Below are positions 8,174 to 16,306 of a stretch of DNA of 47,952 nucleotides, in pieces; positions within the stretch are counted from its first letter, which is position 1; the number at the start of each line of letters is the position of its first letter. The translations under genes and the position numbers were made by a program. Source of the stretch: a virus; IMG/VR virus record IMGVR_UViG_3300004242_000129, positions 1 to 47,952 of that record. One strand, given 5' to 3'. The notes beneath the pieces were generated by a model. The model was not told the DNA's origin. It was given only the letters and a program-made list of their open reading frames with translations, and searched no databases.

Positions 8174-9582
8174 GCCGTCATCTCCCTTCGGCGCTCCATC
8201 ACGTTCGCGGCAACGATCGCCTCGGCCACCTGCGGGCAGACCGAGTTGCCGGCGAGCGCGATCTGAGCCGTCTTCGTCAGTGGCTTACCGTTGGACTCCG
8301 GGGCAATGACGTAGTCGCTCGGGAAGCCCTGCGCGGCGAACAGCTCGTGGGGCTGGAGCATGCGCATGCCGATGTCCACGATCTGGTATGCCTGCCCGGA
8401 GACCATCACCAGGCCGACGTGCCCGCCTCCACGGCCACCGCCAGCCGTGATGGTCGGAAGCGGCTGCTGGCAATCCGAGCCCGTGCTGGTCCCGTAGAAC
8501 TTCGTGAGGAAGGCAGCGGTCAACGCGTGGTGGTCCTTCGACGTGACCGTGCCGAGCGTCCGGTCGACGCGATGCCCGACCATCCCGCCGTAGTGCTTCG
8601 TGATGACGGGAGCGACTAGGTGCTTGTCGTTCGTGGCGCAGACCGTACCGAGCGGGATGCGGAGTTGCTGTCCTCGGAACGTGCCGGCTCCGCACCCTTC
8701 ACGCAGACCCGCACCGGTGATGGTCGAGTAGTGTCCGTGGCGAACGAGGAACGGGGTTACGAGGCCGAACCGATCTCGCGTGGTGGCGGTCGGCAATGGT
8801 GCGCCAATCTCCCGCCCGACTGACTGGCCGTAGTAGCTGACGATGAACGGCTCCGCCGCGTCGATCACGTAGCGCTGAATTCCAGCCGCAATCCGCTTGA
8901 GCGTCGCCTCAGCAAGCGGGCGCTGGCGATCAAAAATGCTGGGGCACGGGAGGCTCCAGTCGATGATGCCGGACGCCGCGCGCCACGGATTCTGCCTGCC
9001 GGTGCCGTGGGTCGGCGAGGGCCACAGGCACGGCTCCCCGTCCCGACGCGCTACCAGGAAGAGCCGCTTGCGGGTCGTGGGAGTGCCGTAGTCCGCTGCC
9101 ACGAGCGAACGAAACTCTACCTCGTAGCCAAGGCTCGTAAGCTTGCCGAGCCACGCACGGAAGGTCTTCCCTACGCCTCTCGGATCCGGCCTTCCGTCGA
9201 CAACCGGGCCCCACGTCTGGAACTCCTCGACGTTCTCGAGGACGATGACGCGGGGGCGCACGGTAGACGCCCATCGAATGACGACCCAGGCGAGGCCACG
9301 GATCGACTTCTTGACAGGCTGGGTGCCCTTTGCCCGGCTGAAGTGGGTGCAATCTGGGCTGAACCATGCGAGCCCCACGGGCCGACTCCCGCACGCCTCC
9401 CGCGGGTCGACCTCCCAGATGTTCTCGCAGAAGTGCTTCGTCCCCGGGTGGTTTGCCCGGTGCATGGCGATCGCCTCGGGGCTGTGGTTGATCGCGATGT
9501 CCACGGGGCGCCCGATCGCGGCCTCGATGCCAGTCGAAGCCCCTCCGCCTCCGGCGAAGTTGTCGACGACGAGTTCGATCAC
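8170..9582 (-). CDS. DNA (cytosine-5) methyltransferase
   Basis: 470 aa. Motif I is FAGGGGAS (about residues 9-16). The catalytic Cys is C78 in SPDCTHFS, the phage-type variant of the PC motif. Then come ENVEEF (116-121), TPTTRKRLFLVAR (motif VIII), a long target-recognition region, and C-terminal MLQPHELFAAQGFP and GNSVCPQVAEAIV (motifs IX-X). It transfers methyl from SAM to C5 of cytosine, probably protecting phage DNA from host restriction; no cognate endonuclease is adjacent. The GTG at 9582 overlaps the upstream stop as GTGA with GTGGAGGC before it. The frame stays open further upstream, but that stretch is the SbcC-like gene in another frame. Confidence 0.92.
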   Translation of the reverse strand: MIELVVDNFAGGGGASTGIEAAIGRPVDIAINHSPEAIAMHRANHPGTKHFCENIWEVDPREACGSRPVGLAWFSPDCTHFSRAKGTQPVKKSIRGLAWVVIRWASTVRPRVIVLENVEEFQTWGPVVDGRPDPRGVGKTFRAWLGKLTSLGYEVEFRSLVAADYGTPTTRKRLFLVARRDGEPCLWPSPTHGTGRQNPWRAASGIIDWSLPCPSIFDRQRPLAEATLKRIAAGIQRYVIDAAEPFIVSYYGQSVGREIGAPLPTATTRDRFGLVTPFLVRHGHYSTITGAGLREGCGAGTFRGQQLRIPLGTVCATNDKHLVAPVITKHYGGMVGHRVDRTLGTVTSKDHHALTAAFLTKFYGTSTGSDCQQPLPTITAGGGRGGGHVGLVMVSGQAYQIVDIGMRMLQPHELFAAQGFPSDYVIAPESNGKPLTKTAQIALAGNSVCPQVAEAIVAANVMERRREMTA

Positions 9583-12014
9583 GCCTCCACCCTCACCTTC
9601 CCATCCGAGATGACGATCCGCGCGTCGGCAAGCTCCTGGACGTCGATCGAATGCGACACGAAGAGCACCTGGCTCGCTCCGACGATGTCTGCTGCCCTGC
9701 GGAGCATCGCCACGTACGCCCGCCCGTTTGCTGGGTCGAGCGCCGCGCCCGTCTCGTCTCTGATCAACGAGCCGCCCTCCACTCCCGCCCGCCTGCACGC
9801 CAGCATCGAGAGCGCGAGGGCCACAGCCTCGCCGACCAGCACGCGCTCCCCACCGGACAGCGACTCGGCAGAGGCCTCTCTTCCCCGCTCCGTGTCGATT
9901 ACCCGGACGTCGCAATCCTCGAGCACCTTCTTCCCGTCGGCGCTGTTGCGCTGAGTTTCGATCGAAACGGTCCAGCGTGGCCCGACGCAACTGCGCAGCA
10001 AATCGTTGACGAGCTCCGTCAGTTCTGGCCCCACGGCGTCGATCTCGTAGGCCTGCAGCCCGTTTCGCCCGAGGTCCGCGGCAAGCTTCGTCCAGTCGGC
10101 GAGCTCGCACTCGAGGGCATTGCGGTCCTGCTCGAGCTGGGCCGTGCGCTCGGCCGACTCCCTCGCCTGTCGGAGGGCGTGTTCGCGAACTGGGGGCGCC
10201 GCGTGCGCGTCTCGCGCCGCCCGCTCTGCCTGGCGGAGGGCCAACCGGGCGCCCTCGATGTCCGGCGCCCGCGGAACCTCGGGCGGGGGACCGAGCGCGG
10301 CGACGACGCGCCCAGTCTCGACCACCTCGGCAGTCGCTGCGTCAAGCTGCGGCGTCAGTTCCTCGATCCGGGCCTGCGCGGTGTCGAGGTGGGATGCCCG
10401 GAGGGCTACGCGCTCGACGTCCCGGAGGCGTGCGTCTCCCTCCTGGATCGCAGCGTGGAGTCGACCACGCTCCTTCTCCGCCTCGCCTGCCCGCTTGCTC
10501 GCGTCTTCGTGCCGGGCAATGGCGTAGTCGCGATCGGTCTCTGCCTGTTCCAGGTCGCGTCGTGCCGCGGAGAGGTCCTGGTGTGCAAGGTCCAGGTCGG
10601 GAGCACGGGAGGCGAGCCTCTCGCAGGCTTCCAGTGCCCTGCGTTCGCGTTCGAGCGCCATGAAGGCGTCGGCCTGCGCGCGAGACGCGGCGTTGATCTG
10701 GTCGGGAAGCTCCTTCGCCTGCGCCACCACGTCGTCATCGTCGAGGAGAGCGTGGGCCGCGATCTGCCTTGCGTGCCCCCAGTCCTCAGCTTGAGGAATC
10801 CTTTCTAGCCCTCCACGCAGACCTCCGATCCGCTCCTCCGCCCCCGCCACCCGCTGGCCCATCAGCGCTTCGTGCGCTTCCTTCGCCTCCAGGTGCTTCG
10901 CAGCGGCGACTCCCACGGCGTCCCTGAGCCTCTCCAGGTCTGCAACGGCGGCCTCGATGGCCTTCCGGTCGGCGAGACGGCGGACAGCGGCGGCTTCGCG
11001 CTGGCGTGCGGCGTCTGCCTGGCGCTTCGCGTTCGCTGTGCGATCGCGCCATTGCTTCGCCGTGCGTCGGTGTTCTTCTGCGTCGCGAATTACCGCGTCA
11101 CGGGCGGCGGAAAGCTCGTCCACCTCCTTGCGGAGCCTCTCGAACTCCACCACTGCCCGGCGAATGGCTTCCGCGTCGTCGAGGACGCGACGGTTGTTGT
11201 CGATTCGCCGGTTCAGATCGGCGATGCGCTCGGTCAGCGCGACGTGCTTCACGTCCAGCCTGGCTCGCTCCGCGGAGTAGAGCGCAGCGGCTTGGAGCGA
11301 GTCTTCCCTCTTGCGAGCCTCTTCCTCGGCCTTCGCCAAGGCCTCCTTGGCGATCTCCAACTCGGCGTCGGCCTCTTCAGCGTTGCCCTTCGCCACGCGT
11401 AGCTCGAACTCCGCCTCCTCCACGTCGAGCCCCCTGGCCCTCCCGTCCTCCAGCCGCGCCTGCACCACGGCGAGCGCCTGGCGCGCATCCCTCTCGCGCT
11501 CCCGGGCCTTCTCGGCCAGGCCCTCGAGGTGCTCGATTCCAAGCGCTCTCAGCAGCACAGCTTTCCTGTCCCCGGGCTTCATGTCGAGGAATCCACCGCT
11601 GCCCTGCGCTGAGAACACGGAGCTGAAGAACACCTCGGGGGATGGGAGGTGCTGCGCGGCCCACCGGTCGAACTCCGCCACCTTGCCGGAAGGCAACATC
11701 GGAGCTCCGGAGGCGTCGAGCACGAGGGACTCGCCCTTGCGGGATGCGGCGTCGACCGTGTGGCGAATCGTGTACGCTGCCCCGTTGACTGCTCTGACCT
11801 CAAGGTAGGAGTCCCGGCCCGTCGCCAGGTCGGACAGTCTCCCGCGGGTCGGCGTGGTGCGGTAGAGGCCGGCGGCGAGCAGCTCGAGGAGCGTGCTCTT
11901 CCCAGCACCATTCGCACCCGCGATGGCAACGATTCGTCCCGGGACGCCCGACAGGTCCAGCAATACGTCTCCGAATGGGCCGAGGTTTCGGACTGCGATG
12001 GATTCGAATCTCAT
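9579..12014 (-). CDS. SbcC/Rad50-like ATPase
   Basis: 811 aa SMC-type protein. Walker A GANGAGKST lies at residues 33-41, a very long charged coiled-coil region follows (about 170-650), and the C-terminal lobe has signature LSGGERVLVGEA, a Walker B-like LIRDETGAALD and H-loop VLFVSHS. The region between the coils has no CxxC, so the Rad50 zinc hook is not evident. It should partner the SbcD-like nuclease encoded two genes upstream in DNA end processing, as T4 gp46/gp47 do. The start at 12014 has a perfect AGGAGG and overlaps the preceding gene as ATGA. Confidence 0.88.
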   Translation of the reverse strand: MRFESIAVRNLGPFGDVLLDLSGVPGRIVAIAGANGAGKSTLLELLAAGLYRTTPTRGRLSDLATGRDSYLEVRAVNGAAYTIRHTVDAASRKGESLVLDASGAPMLPSGKVAEFDRWAAQHLPSPEVFFSSVFSAQGSGGFLDMKPGDRKAVLLRALGIEHLEGLAEKARERERDARQALAVVQARLEDGRARGLDVEEAEFELRVAKGNAEEADAELEIAKEALAKAEEEARKREDSLQAAALYSAERARLDVKHVALTERIADLNRRIDNNRRVLDDAEAIRRAVVEFERLRKEVDELSAARDAVIRDAEEHRRTAKQWRDRTANAKRQADAARQREAAAVRRLADRKAIEAAVADLERLRDAVGVAAAKHLEAKEAHEALMGQRVAGAEERIGGLRGGLERIPQAEDWGHARQIAAHALLDDDDVVAQAKELPDQINAASRAQADAFMALERERRALEACERLASRAPDLDLAHQDLSAARRDLEQAETDRDYAIARHEDASKRAGEAEKERGRLHAAIQEGDARLRDVERVALRASHLDTAQARIEELTPQLDAATAEVVETGRVVAALGPPPEVPRAPDIEGARLALRQAERAARDAHAAPPVREHALRQARESAERTAQLEQDRNALECELADWTKLAADLGRNGLQAYEIDAVGPELTELVNDLLRSCVGPRWTVSIETQRNSADGKKVLEDCDVRVIDTERGREASAESLSGGERVLVGEAVALALSMLACRRAGVEGGSLIRDETGAALDPANGRAYVAMLRRAADIVGASQVLFVSHSIDVQELADARIVISDGKVRVEA

Positions 12015-12457
12015 TGCTGCCTCCTGCTCCACTCTCGGCATTCTCGGCACATGTGGTGACCGTCGCCGTTGCAGTCCCCGCCAGGCAGACCCGAAACGAA
12101 GCGGTCGCAGCCTTCGCGAGCCCCCCTCGGTGTGTCCGGCCCCGCGAGCATGTCCCTGATCTCCCGCAGCGCGGCAGGTCCGTCGTGGATGCCCTGCTCA
12201 CACTCGTAGGCGTACTGCTCGCACGCGTGGGCGATCTCGTTGCGTTCGCGCTCCAGTTCGGCCACCTTCGCGCGCCACGCGTCCGCCACTGTCTTGTCGT
12301 AGCCCTCTCGGATCCTGACGTGCATGTCGGCCTCGCGCTCCTCCGCCACGACATGAGCGCATTCGTTGCAGTACCTCGTCGGCTCCTGATCTGGCTCCGT
12401 CATGAGATACTCTTCACCGCATCGAGCACAGACGGGCGGGTCTTCAATCGTGCTCAC
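12011..12457 (-). CDS. Zinc-ribbon protein within the SbcCD-like operon
   Basis: 148 aa. N-terminal CARCGEEY and CNECAHVV form one likely zinc ribbon. A helical centre follows (AWRAKVAELERERNEIAHAC), and the C-terminus has a second Cys/His cluster (CNGDGHHMCRECREW). It overlaps the SbcD-like stop by GTGA and the SbcC-like start by ATGA, so it is translated with both. Conserved placement between the two subunits would suggest an accessory DNA-binding factor; no family recognised. Confidence 0.65.
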   Translation of the reverse strand: MSTIEDPPVCARCGEEYLMTEPDQEPTRYCNECAHVVAEEREADMHVRIREGYDKTVADAWRAKVAELERERNEIAHACEQYAYECEQGIHDGPAALREIRDMLAGPDTPRGAREGCDRFVSGLPGGDCNGDGHHMCRECREWSRRQQ

Positions 12458-13596
12458 GCCGCCACCTCCTCTTCGATCTGGCTGGCCTTCCCGAGCAGGG
12501 ACGGCTCGCGCTCCCCGAGGTCCTCTCCCTTGGCCTTCCAGTACGCCCGGAGCTTGTCGGTCAGGGTCTTGGCTTCCGCCACCTCTGGCGCCCTGGCACG
12601 CACCGAGGTCTCGACGACTTCTTCGAGTTTCACCACCGCCCCCCTCGCCAGGGCTGTTGCGCGGTATTCCTCCGCTCGCGCCCGGGCCGCTTCCCGATGC
12701 TCTCCGGGGACCACGTAGCGAAGTCGGACCTCAGCACCCGCGACGTCCGTGAGGCGGTGAAGACCGAAGAGGATTCCGTGCTCCGCATCCCAGACGGCTT
12801 CGAGCAGGAGCATCGGGGTGGCGGGAGTCTCGATGAACCTCCAATCGAAGTCGCGGAATGGGTCGCCGTCGGAGAACTCGGCCACGAGGTACCCCTTCCG
12901 CTCGAGTTCTCCGAACGCGGTGCGCCTCGGGGAGCCTGGATAGACGAGGGATGCGCCGTCGGAACTCTCAAACCGCTGGTGCTGGTGGATGTGTCCGAGG
13001 GCGACAAGGTCCGCCCCCGCTAGCGCCAGGTCATCCACTCCAACGGACATGTCACATCCAACGAGGGGCTGGCCTGAGCTGGTGGTACTGCCGTCCACCA
13101 TGGCGTGTGTGAGCAGCACCCGGGGACCGTCGTGCTGCTCGAGCTGCTGTCGAAAGCTGAGGAGTACGGCCCGGAGGGCTTCCGAGGCAGCCGTTGAGCT
13201 GTCGGCACCAGCGTCGACCCTCGCCATGAGTTCGGCCTTCCGCGGCCATGCGAGGCAAGCCACCGCGGCCCCAGCGACGTAGTGCACTCCCGCTGCCTCC
13301 TCGACCGTGATCGGGTGACGCGCCTTGAGCCTGCCCATCAGTGGCAAGTCGCCCAGGGCGTCGTGATTACCCCTCACGATGACGACGGGGGCCGCCGCTG
13401 CGACTCGCTGCAGCCAATCGGCCACCGCCTTCCGTTCTGTGGGGGTGGACTTGGCGTCGAACAGGTCCCCGGAGTGCAGGACGAGGTCCACATCGCGTCG
13501 TTGCATGTCCTGCGCGATCCACTCGTGGATGCGCACGCATTCGTCGAATCGGCTTCGCTCGGAGAAGTGGCTATCGGCGATGATTGCGATTCTCAT
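12454..13596 (-). CDS. SbcD/Mre11-like metallophosphoesterase nuclease
   Basis: 380 aa. Calcineurin-type metal-binding motifs in order: IIADSHF (D8, H10), HSGDLFD, VRGNHDAL, LLTHAM and LGHIHQHQ. The C-terminal third is a capping domain of the SbcD type. With the SbcC-like ATPase it should form an ATP-dependent exo/endonuclease acting on DNA ends. The ATG at 13596 has GAGGTG upstream; a GTG two codons earlier is possible. The stop overlaps the zinc-ribbon gene as GTGA. Confidence 0.9.
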   Translation of the reverse strand: MRIAIIADSHFSERSRFDECVRIHEWIAQDMQRRDVDLVLHSGDLFDAKSTPTERKAVADWLQRVAAAAPVVIVRGNHDALGDLPLMGRLKARHPITVEEAAGVHYVAGAAVACLAWPRKAELMARVDAGADSSTAASEALRAVLLSFRQQLEQHDGPRVLLTHAMVDGSTTSSGQPLVGCDMSVGVDDLALAGADLVALGHIHQHQRFESSDGASLVYPGSPRRTAFGELERKGYLVAEFSDGDPFRDFDWRFIETPATPMLLLEAVWDAEHGILFGLHRLTDVAGAEVRLRYVVPGEHREAARARAEEYRATALARGAVVKLEEVVETSVRARAPEVAEAKTLTDKLRAYWKAKGEDLGEREPSLLGKASQIEEEVAA

Positions 13597-13608
13597 GTTC
13601 ACCTCGGT

Positions 13609-13677
13609 GGGGCGCCCGGGAGTCGAACCCGGCTAGGCCTGCTGGTCCCGCTTCGGAATTCCCAGCTCCATCGCCCC
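13609..13677 (-). other. tRNA-like element with T-arm but no anticodon arm
   Basis: Read on the minus strand, CCGGG-TTCGACT-CCCGG forms a canonical T-arm, followed by GCGCCCC and A. GGGGCG at the 5' side (to 13677) pairs with all but the last base of that acceptor strand. The total is only 69 nt, and no stem-loop with U33 and an anticodon can be drawn between. It sits in the 128-bp gap between the annealing-protein and SbcD genes. It may be a decayed tRNA, a tRNA mimic or an mRNA-processing element. Confidence 0.35.
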
Positions 13678-13724
13678 AGGGCCCTCGGTCTTGGGAGAGG
13701 GCCGTGCTGTCTGTTGTCCTGGGC

Positions 13725-14528
13725 TCACCTCCTCTCTCGGCACCGACCGGGGACGGGCGCAATGGGCGCGAGCTGCGGAGCCTGCGCCGCCTGTCCGGAA
13801 GGCAGGGCGACCGGAGGGCCGTAGAGGGCGGACCTGGCGCCGAGCGCGTTCTTGAAGATCATCATCTCGAACACCGCTTGGGTCCTCGGGTCGTCGGTCT
13901 CCCCTGTGAGCTGGATCTTGAAGACGATCCACGGACGGGCGATGTCCTTCTGGTTCATGGCGCGAAGGCCGATTGCCTTGCGGAAGGCTCGCGCCCTGGC
14001 CTTGGACTCTGCGATGCTGAGGATGTGCTGCCGCTGCTGACGCAGTTGCTTGGTCTTCAGTTCCCCCTTCTCGTCTCGGAACCCCTCAGCCTGGGCGGAC
14101 CCGTCACGCAAGTCCGTCTTGTTGGTCCCGCTCAAGGGAATCGGCATTCCGTCCGGGCCCATGTAGCTCCCCACCGCAAGGTAGCTGCACAGGTACGGGT
14201 GGGAGCCATCATCTAGCCGCCCGGAACGGGTGGAGTCCCACGTCACCCCGAACGCCGCAGCCAGGCGGTCCAGCGTGGTCGCAGTGAGGGTGTAGCCTCC
14301 CTGGACGTTGTAGACGTCGCCTCCATCCCGGACCGCCCGCTTGTCGACGTCCACCTCTCCCCAGACGACCGAGAAGCCGTTGGGCAGGCGGACGCCAGCG
14401 AGCCCCGGAGGGGCCACCACGTTGCAGTCTTGGCGGAGCCCCTCGAGCACCCTCGCTACCTGCTGCGGGTCCCGGCTTTTGCCGCTCTTCGGGAACGTGT
14501 CTCGCTGCTGAATTGCACTCTGTGCCAT
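13725..14528 (-). CDS. Putative single-strand annealing (Rad52/Erf/RecT-like) recombination protein
   Basis: 267 aa starting at an ATG preceded by GAGGAGGAAG. A mixed alpha/beta core (VRLPNGFSVVWGEVDVDKR, YTLTATTLDRLAAAFGV) is followed by the helix HILSIAESKARARAFRKAIG. This resembles the AET-R-A-I/K-RALR helix common in phage annealing proteins. The C-terminus is Pro/Ala/Gln-rich. The family call is an inference from this helix and from operon context with SbcCD-like genes, as annealing proteins usually work with a resecting nuclease. No catalytic motif is expected. Confidence 0.6.
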   Translation of the reverse strand: MAQSAIQQRDTFPKSGKSRDPQQVARVLEGLRQDCNVVAPPGLAGVRLPNGFSVVWGEVDVDKRAVRDGGDVYNVQGGYTLTATTLDRLAAAFGVTWDSTRSGRLDDGSHPYLCSYLAVGSYMGPDGMPIPLSGTNKTDLRDGSAQAEGFRDEKGELKTKQLRQQRQHILSIAESKARARAFRKAIGLRAMNQKDIARPWIVFKIQLTGETDDPRTQAVFEMMIFKNALGARSALYGPPVALPSGQAAQAPQLAPIAPVPGRCRERR

Positions 14529-14542
14529 CGTCTTCCTCCTCC

Positions 14543-14746
14543 TCAGTTCGTCGCTGCCCGGTGCAGCTCGTCCTTCGCCCGCTCGAGCCATTCGAGCTCG
14601 TCCTTCGCCCGCTCGAGCCATTCGAGCTGGCGCGTGTCTCCTGTTCTCACGGCCCGGCACGCGGCCCGCCGCCTCGCCCGCTCCCACGCGAGCCAGACCG
14701 AACGGGCGGGCGGCAGATGCCTGTTGATCAGTCCTACGATTCGCAT
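14543..14746 (-). CDS. Small protein with duplicated 10-residue helical repeat
   Basis: 67 aa; ATG at 14746 with GGAGGGCC upstream. The N-terminus is basic (WERARRRAACRAVRTGDT). The C-terminus carries two identical copies of ELEWLERAKD followed by ELHRAATN, created by a 30-bp tandem DNA duplication. Its start overlaps the end of the next upstream gene by 13 nt. Unknown function. Confidence 0.6.
   Translation of the reverse strand: MRIVGLINRHLPPARSVWLAWERARRRAACRAVRTGDTRQLEWLERAKDELEWLERAKDELHRAATN
14565..14628. repeat. 30-bp tandem duplication inside a coding region
   Basis: Period-30 perfect repeat over 64 nt (2.1 copies), beginning AGCTCGTCCTTCGCCCGCTC. It keeps the reading frame and duplicates ten residues of the encoded helix. 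Confidence 0.9.
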
Positions 14747-14871
14747 AGGCCCTCCAGCGCGGCTTCAGCCGCTGTCTCATCCTCCCCGAGCTGGGCGAGC
14801 AGATCTCCCATGCCCAGCCAGATCAGCGTCTCCTTGATCGCGCACAACGTCTCGAAGCTGTCTTCGTTCAT
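14734..14871 (-). CDS. Small acidic protein (45 aa)
   Basis: ATG at 14871 directly after AGGAGGAGGAGCG, an excellent ribosome-binding site. The product starts MNEDSFETLCAIKETLIWLG and ends AALEGLCES, is strongly acidic and probably one helical hairpin. Acidic small early phage proteins often bind host proteins or mimic DNA, but nothing specific is visible here. Confidence 0.6.
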   Translation of the reverse strand: MNEDSFETLCAIKETLIWLGMGDLLAQLGEDETAAEAALEGLCES

Positions 14872-14889
14872 CGCTCCTCCTCCTGAAGC

Positions 14890-15090
14890 TCAGATCCCGA
14901 GATCGGCCCACGACGAGGCTGGAGGGGGAGCGCTCCCCGTCGCAGGCCGATCTCGAGACATCAACATCGCGTGGATGCGCTCCTCGAGGGCCAGGAGGAA
15001 CACGACGTCCTCCTGGGTCCCGTGCCTTGTCGCCTCGTCAGCTTCGGCATGGGCGAGTCGAGCGAGGGCTAGCAGGATGGTGGGGGTCAT
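14890..15090 (-). CDS. Small early phage protein (66 aa)
   Basis: ATG at 15090 overlaps the preceding stop as ATGA. The product starts MTPTILLALARLAHAEADEA, continues with helical TQEDVVFLLALEERIHAML, then has a Pro/Ser-rich tail ending WADLGI. Unknown function; its place in the leftward operon suggests an early accessory role. Confidence 0.6.
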   Translation of the reverse strand: MTPTILLALARLAHAEADEATRHGTQEDVVFLLALEERIHAMLMSRDRPATGSAPPPASSWADLGI

Positions 15091-15329
15091 TGTCCTGCCC
15101 CCTGAAGCGCGGAGGCCAGGGCCAGGACGTACGACACCGTGTCCGCGATGGCAGTCACGCGGTCCACGTGGTCCTGCACCCGCACGGCGCCAGACCCGTA
15201 GTCGTGCATCTCCTGCACGGTGCAAGACGCCGGCGTCACCGCGTTTCGGAGTTCCGCCGCCACTACCGCGGCGACCTCCGGCGAAAGCTCCCGCAGGATG
15301 CGGGCCGCGTCGATCCCGGCCTGACTCAT
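15087..15329 (-). CDS. Small early phage protein (80 aa)
   Basis: ATG at 15329 follows GGAGGAGGGTGG and overlaps the upstream stop (ATGA). Largely helical: IDAARILRELSPEVAAVVAAEL, then VQDHVDRVTAIADTVSYVL. No recognised domain. Confidence 0.6.
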   Translation of the reverse strand: MSQAGIDAARILRELSPEVAAVVAAELRNAVTPASCTVQEMHDYGSGAVRVQDHVDRVTAIADTVSYVLALASALQGAGQ

Positions 15330-15826
15330 GCCACCCTCCTCCCGATCCCCAGAGCAGCCACGCACCCATCAGGGTCTCGCTGGATGTCGGCCAGCTCGTG
15401 GGCGTCCCACTGTCCCGGGTCGACGGTCACGGAGAGCGTGGACCCACAGGTGCAATTCCTGAGCTCCAACCGCTCGCCCCACTCCATCCTCTGCTCACCG
15501 ATGCTCGGCAGGTCGCCCCACCGGTGGGACAGCCCGCAGGCGCAGCGGACCCGCGACTGCTCGAGGGCCCGCCGAGTCACCTGCCGAACCGCGGCGATCT
15601 TGTCCCCTCCGAGGACAGGCACGGAAGCGATGACGGAGCCTCCCACGTAGACCTTGGCGCGGCCGTTGGAGATGGCGACGCCCGGATGGTACAGGACGGG
15701 CTCCAACGTCTCCTGAGCGGCATCCAGAGCCCGCGTGAGCGGGTTCGGCGGGAGCGTCTCCCCGCACTCTGGGCAAGGCGTGTCCGTTCCGCCGCCACCG
15801 CAGAGGGAGCAGGGGAGGCGTTTCAT
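15326..15826 (-). CDS. Zinc-ribbon protein (166 aa)
   Basis: N-terminal CSLCGGGGTDTPCPECG is a four-cysteine zinc knuckle resembling the DnaJ/rubredoxin type. A central beta-rich stretch (VAISNGRAKVYVGGSVIASV) follows, then a second Cys set (CACG... CTCGS). ATGA overlaps on both sides. Nucleic-acid or protein binding is likely; specific role unknown. Confidence 0.6.
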   Translation of the reverse strand: MKRLPCSLCGGGGTDTPCPECGETLPPNPLTRALDAAQETLEPVLYHPGVAISNGRAKVYVGGSVIASVPVLGGDKIAAVRQVTRRALEQSRVRCACGLSHRWGDLPSIGEQRMEWGERLELRNCTCGSTLSVTVDPGQWDAHELADIQRDPDGCVAALGIGRRVA

Positions 15827-16020
15827 GCCCCCACCGCCTGGCGAATCTCGGCCACCTCATCCATGTCGGACGCTGCGATCCGGTAGGTCACGTCGCCACC
15901 GTGACGGTGACGGGTCACGTCCTCCGAGTAGACGGTGGAGAGGGCGCGCTCGACGTGCGCATGCTCGGGCGTGTGCTCCTCGACGGTGAGGACGACCGTG
16001 TGGGTGATTTGGACCTTCAC
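15823..16020 (-). CDS. Small beta-rich early protein (65 aa)
   Basis: GTG start at 16020 in a GTGA overlap with the preceding stop. The product starts MKVQITHTVVLTVEEHTPEH and ends ASDMDEVAEIRQAVGA; predicted beta-alpha-beta fold with several His. Unknown function. Confidence 0.55.
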   Translation of the reverse strand: MKVQITHTVVLTVEEHTPEHAHVERALSTVYSEDVTRHRHGGDVTYRIAASDMDEVAEIRQAVGA

Positions 16021-16232
16021 GCTGCCACCTCCTCGATCCAGTCGTTGCGGAGCGCGACCCGAACAGCCAGGTCACGGGAGGGCACCTTGGCGACGCAGAC
16101 CGGGCCGCGGTTGGTCGGGCGCATGACGCGGAAGCCGCCCGCTCGGGCCATGCGGCCAGGGGCCTTCTGGGGCCGAGTCATCGCGTCGATGTTGAAGTCC
16201 AGGTCAGAAGCTTCGATCTCGCGGGTCACCAT
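16017..16232 (-). CDS. First gene of the leftward early operon (71 aa, hypothetical)
   Basis: ATG at 16232 preceded by CAGGAGGAAC. Downstream of the leftward promoter at 16253-16280, it is the first gene transcribed. The product (MVTREIEASDLDFNIDAMTR ... ALRNDWIEEVAA) is basic in the middle (RMARAGGFRVMRPTNRG). No family recognised; first genes of such operons often act on the host or as antiterminators. Confidence 0.6.
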   Translation of the reverse strand: MVTREIEASDLDFNIDAMTRPQKAPGRMARAGGFRVMRPTNRGPVCVAKVPSRDLAVRVALRNDWIEEVAA

Positions 16233-16252
16233 GTTCGTTCCTCCTGACGCAC

Positions 16253-16280
16253 ACTATAGCGATAGCGCGTATCGAGTCAA
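16253..16280 (-). promoter_or_regulatory. Leftward early promoter (PL-like)
   Basis: On the minus strand TTGACT (16280-16275), 16-bp spacer, TATAGT (16258-16253). Strong sigma70 match. The spacer is filled by an inverted repeat CGATA-GCGCG-TATCG (16260-16274), the ideal place for repressor occlusion. The start site should fall about 15 nt upstream of the 16232 start codon. Confidence 0.75.
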
Positions 16281-16306
16281 GAGGATGGTTATCGTTTTTG
16301 TGATAA
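16260..16306. promoter_or_regulatory. Operator-like inverted repeats, left control region
   Basis: Two inverted repeats: CGATA/TATCG at 16260-16274 inside the promoter spacer, and TTATC/GATAA at 16289-16306 just upstream of the -35. The first contains GCGATAG, also present in both operators at 18078-18129. Likely CI/Cro binding sites. The remaining 16307-16425 stretch is AT-richer than its surroundings and probably holds the promoter of the rightward ImmA-like gene, which I cannot place exactly. Confidence 0.6.

Noticed and set aside
8170-9582. Methyltransferase inactivated because PC is replaced by PDC
   Set aside because: SPDCTHFS is a usual variant in phage C5 methyltransferases, and all other motifs are intact.
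9583-10110. 5' extension of the C5-methyltransferase frame
   Set aside because: Lies inside the SbcC-like gene in another frame; motif I starts right after the GTG at 9582, which has a good ribosome-binding site and GTGA overlap.
13609-13677. Complete tRNA on the minus strand
   Set aside because: T-arm and acceptor pairing exist, but no anticodon stem-loop can be formed in the 69 nt; kept only as a tRNA-like element.
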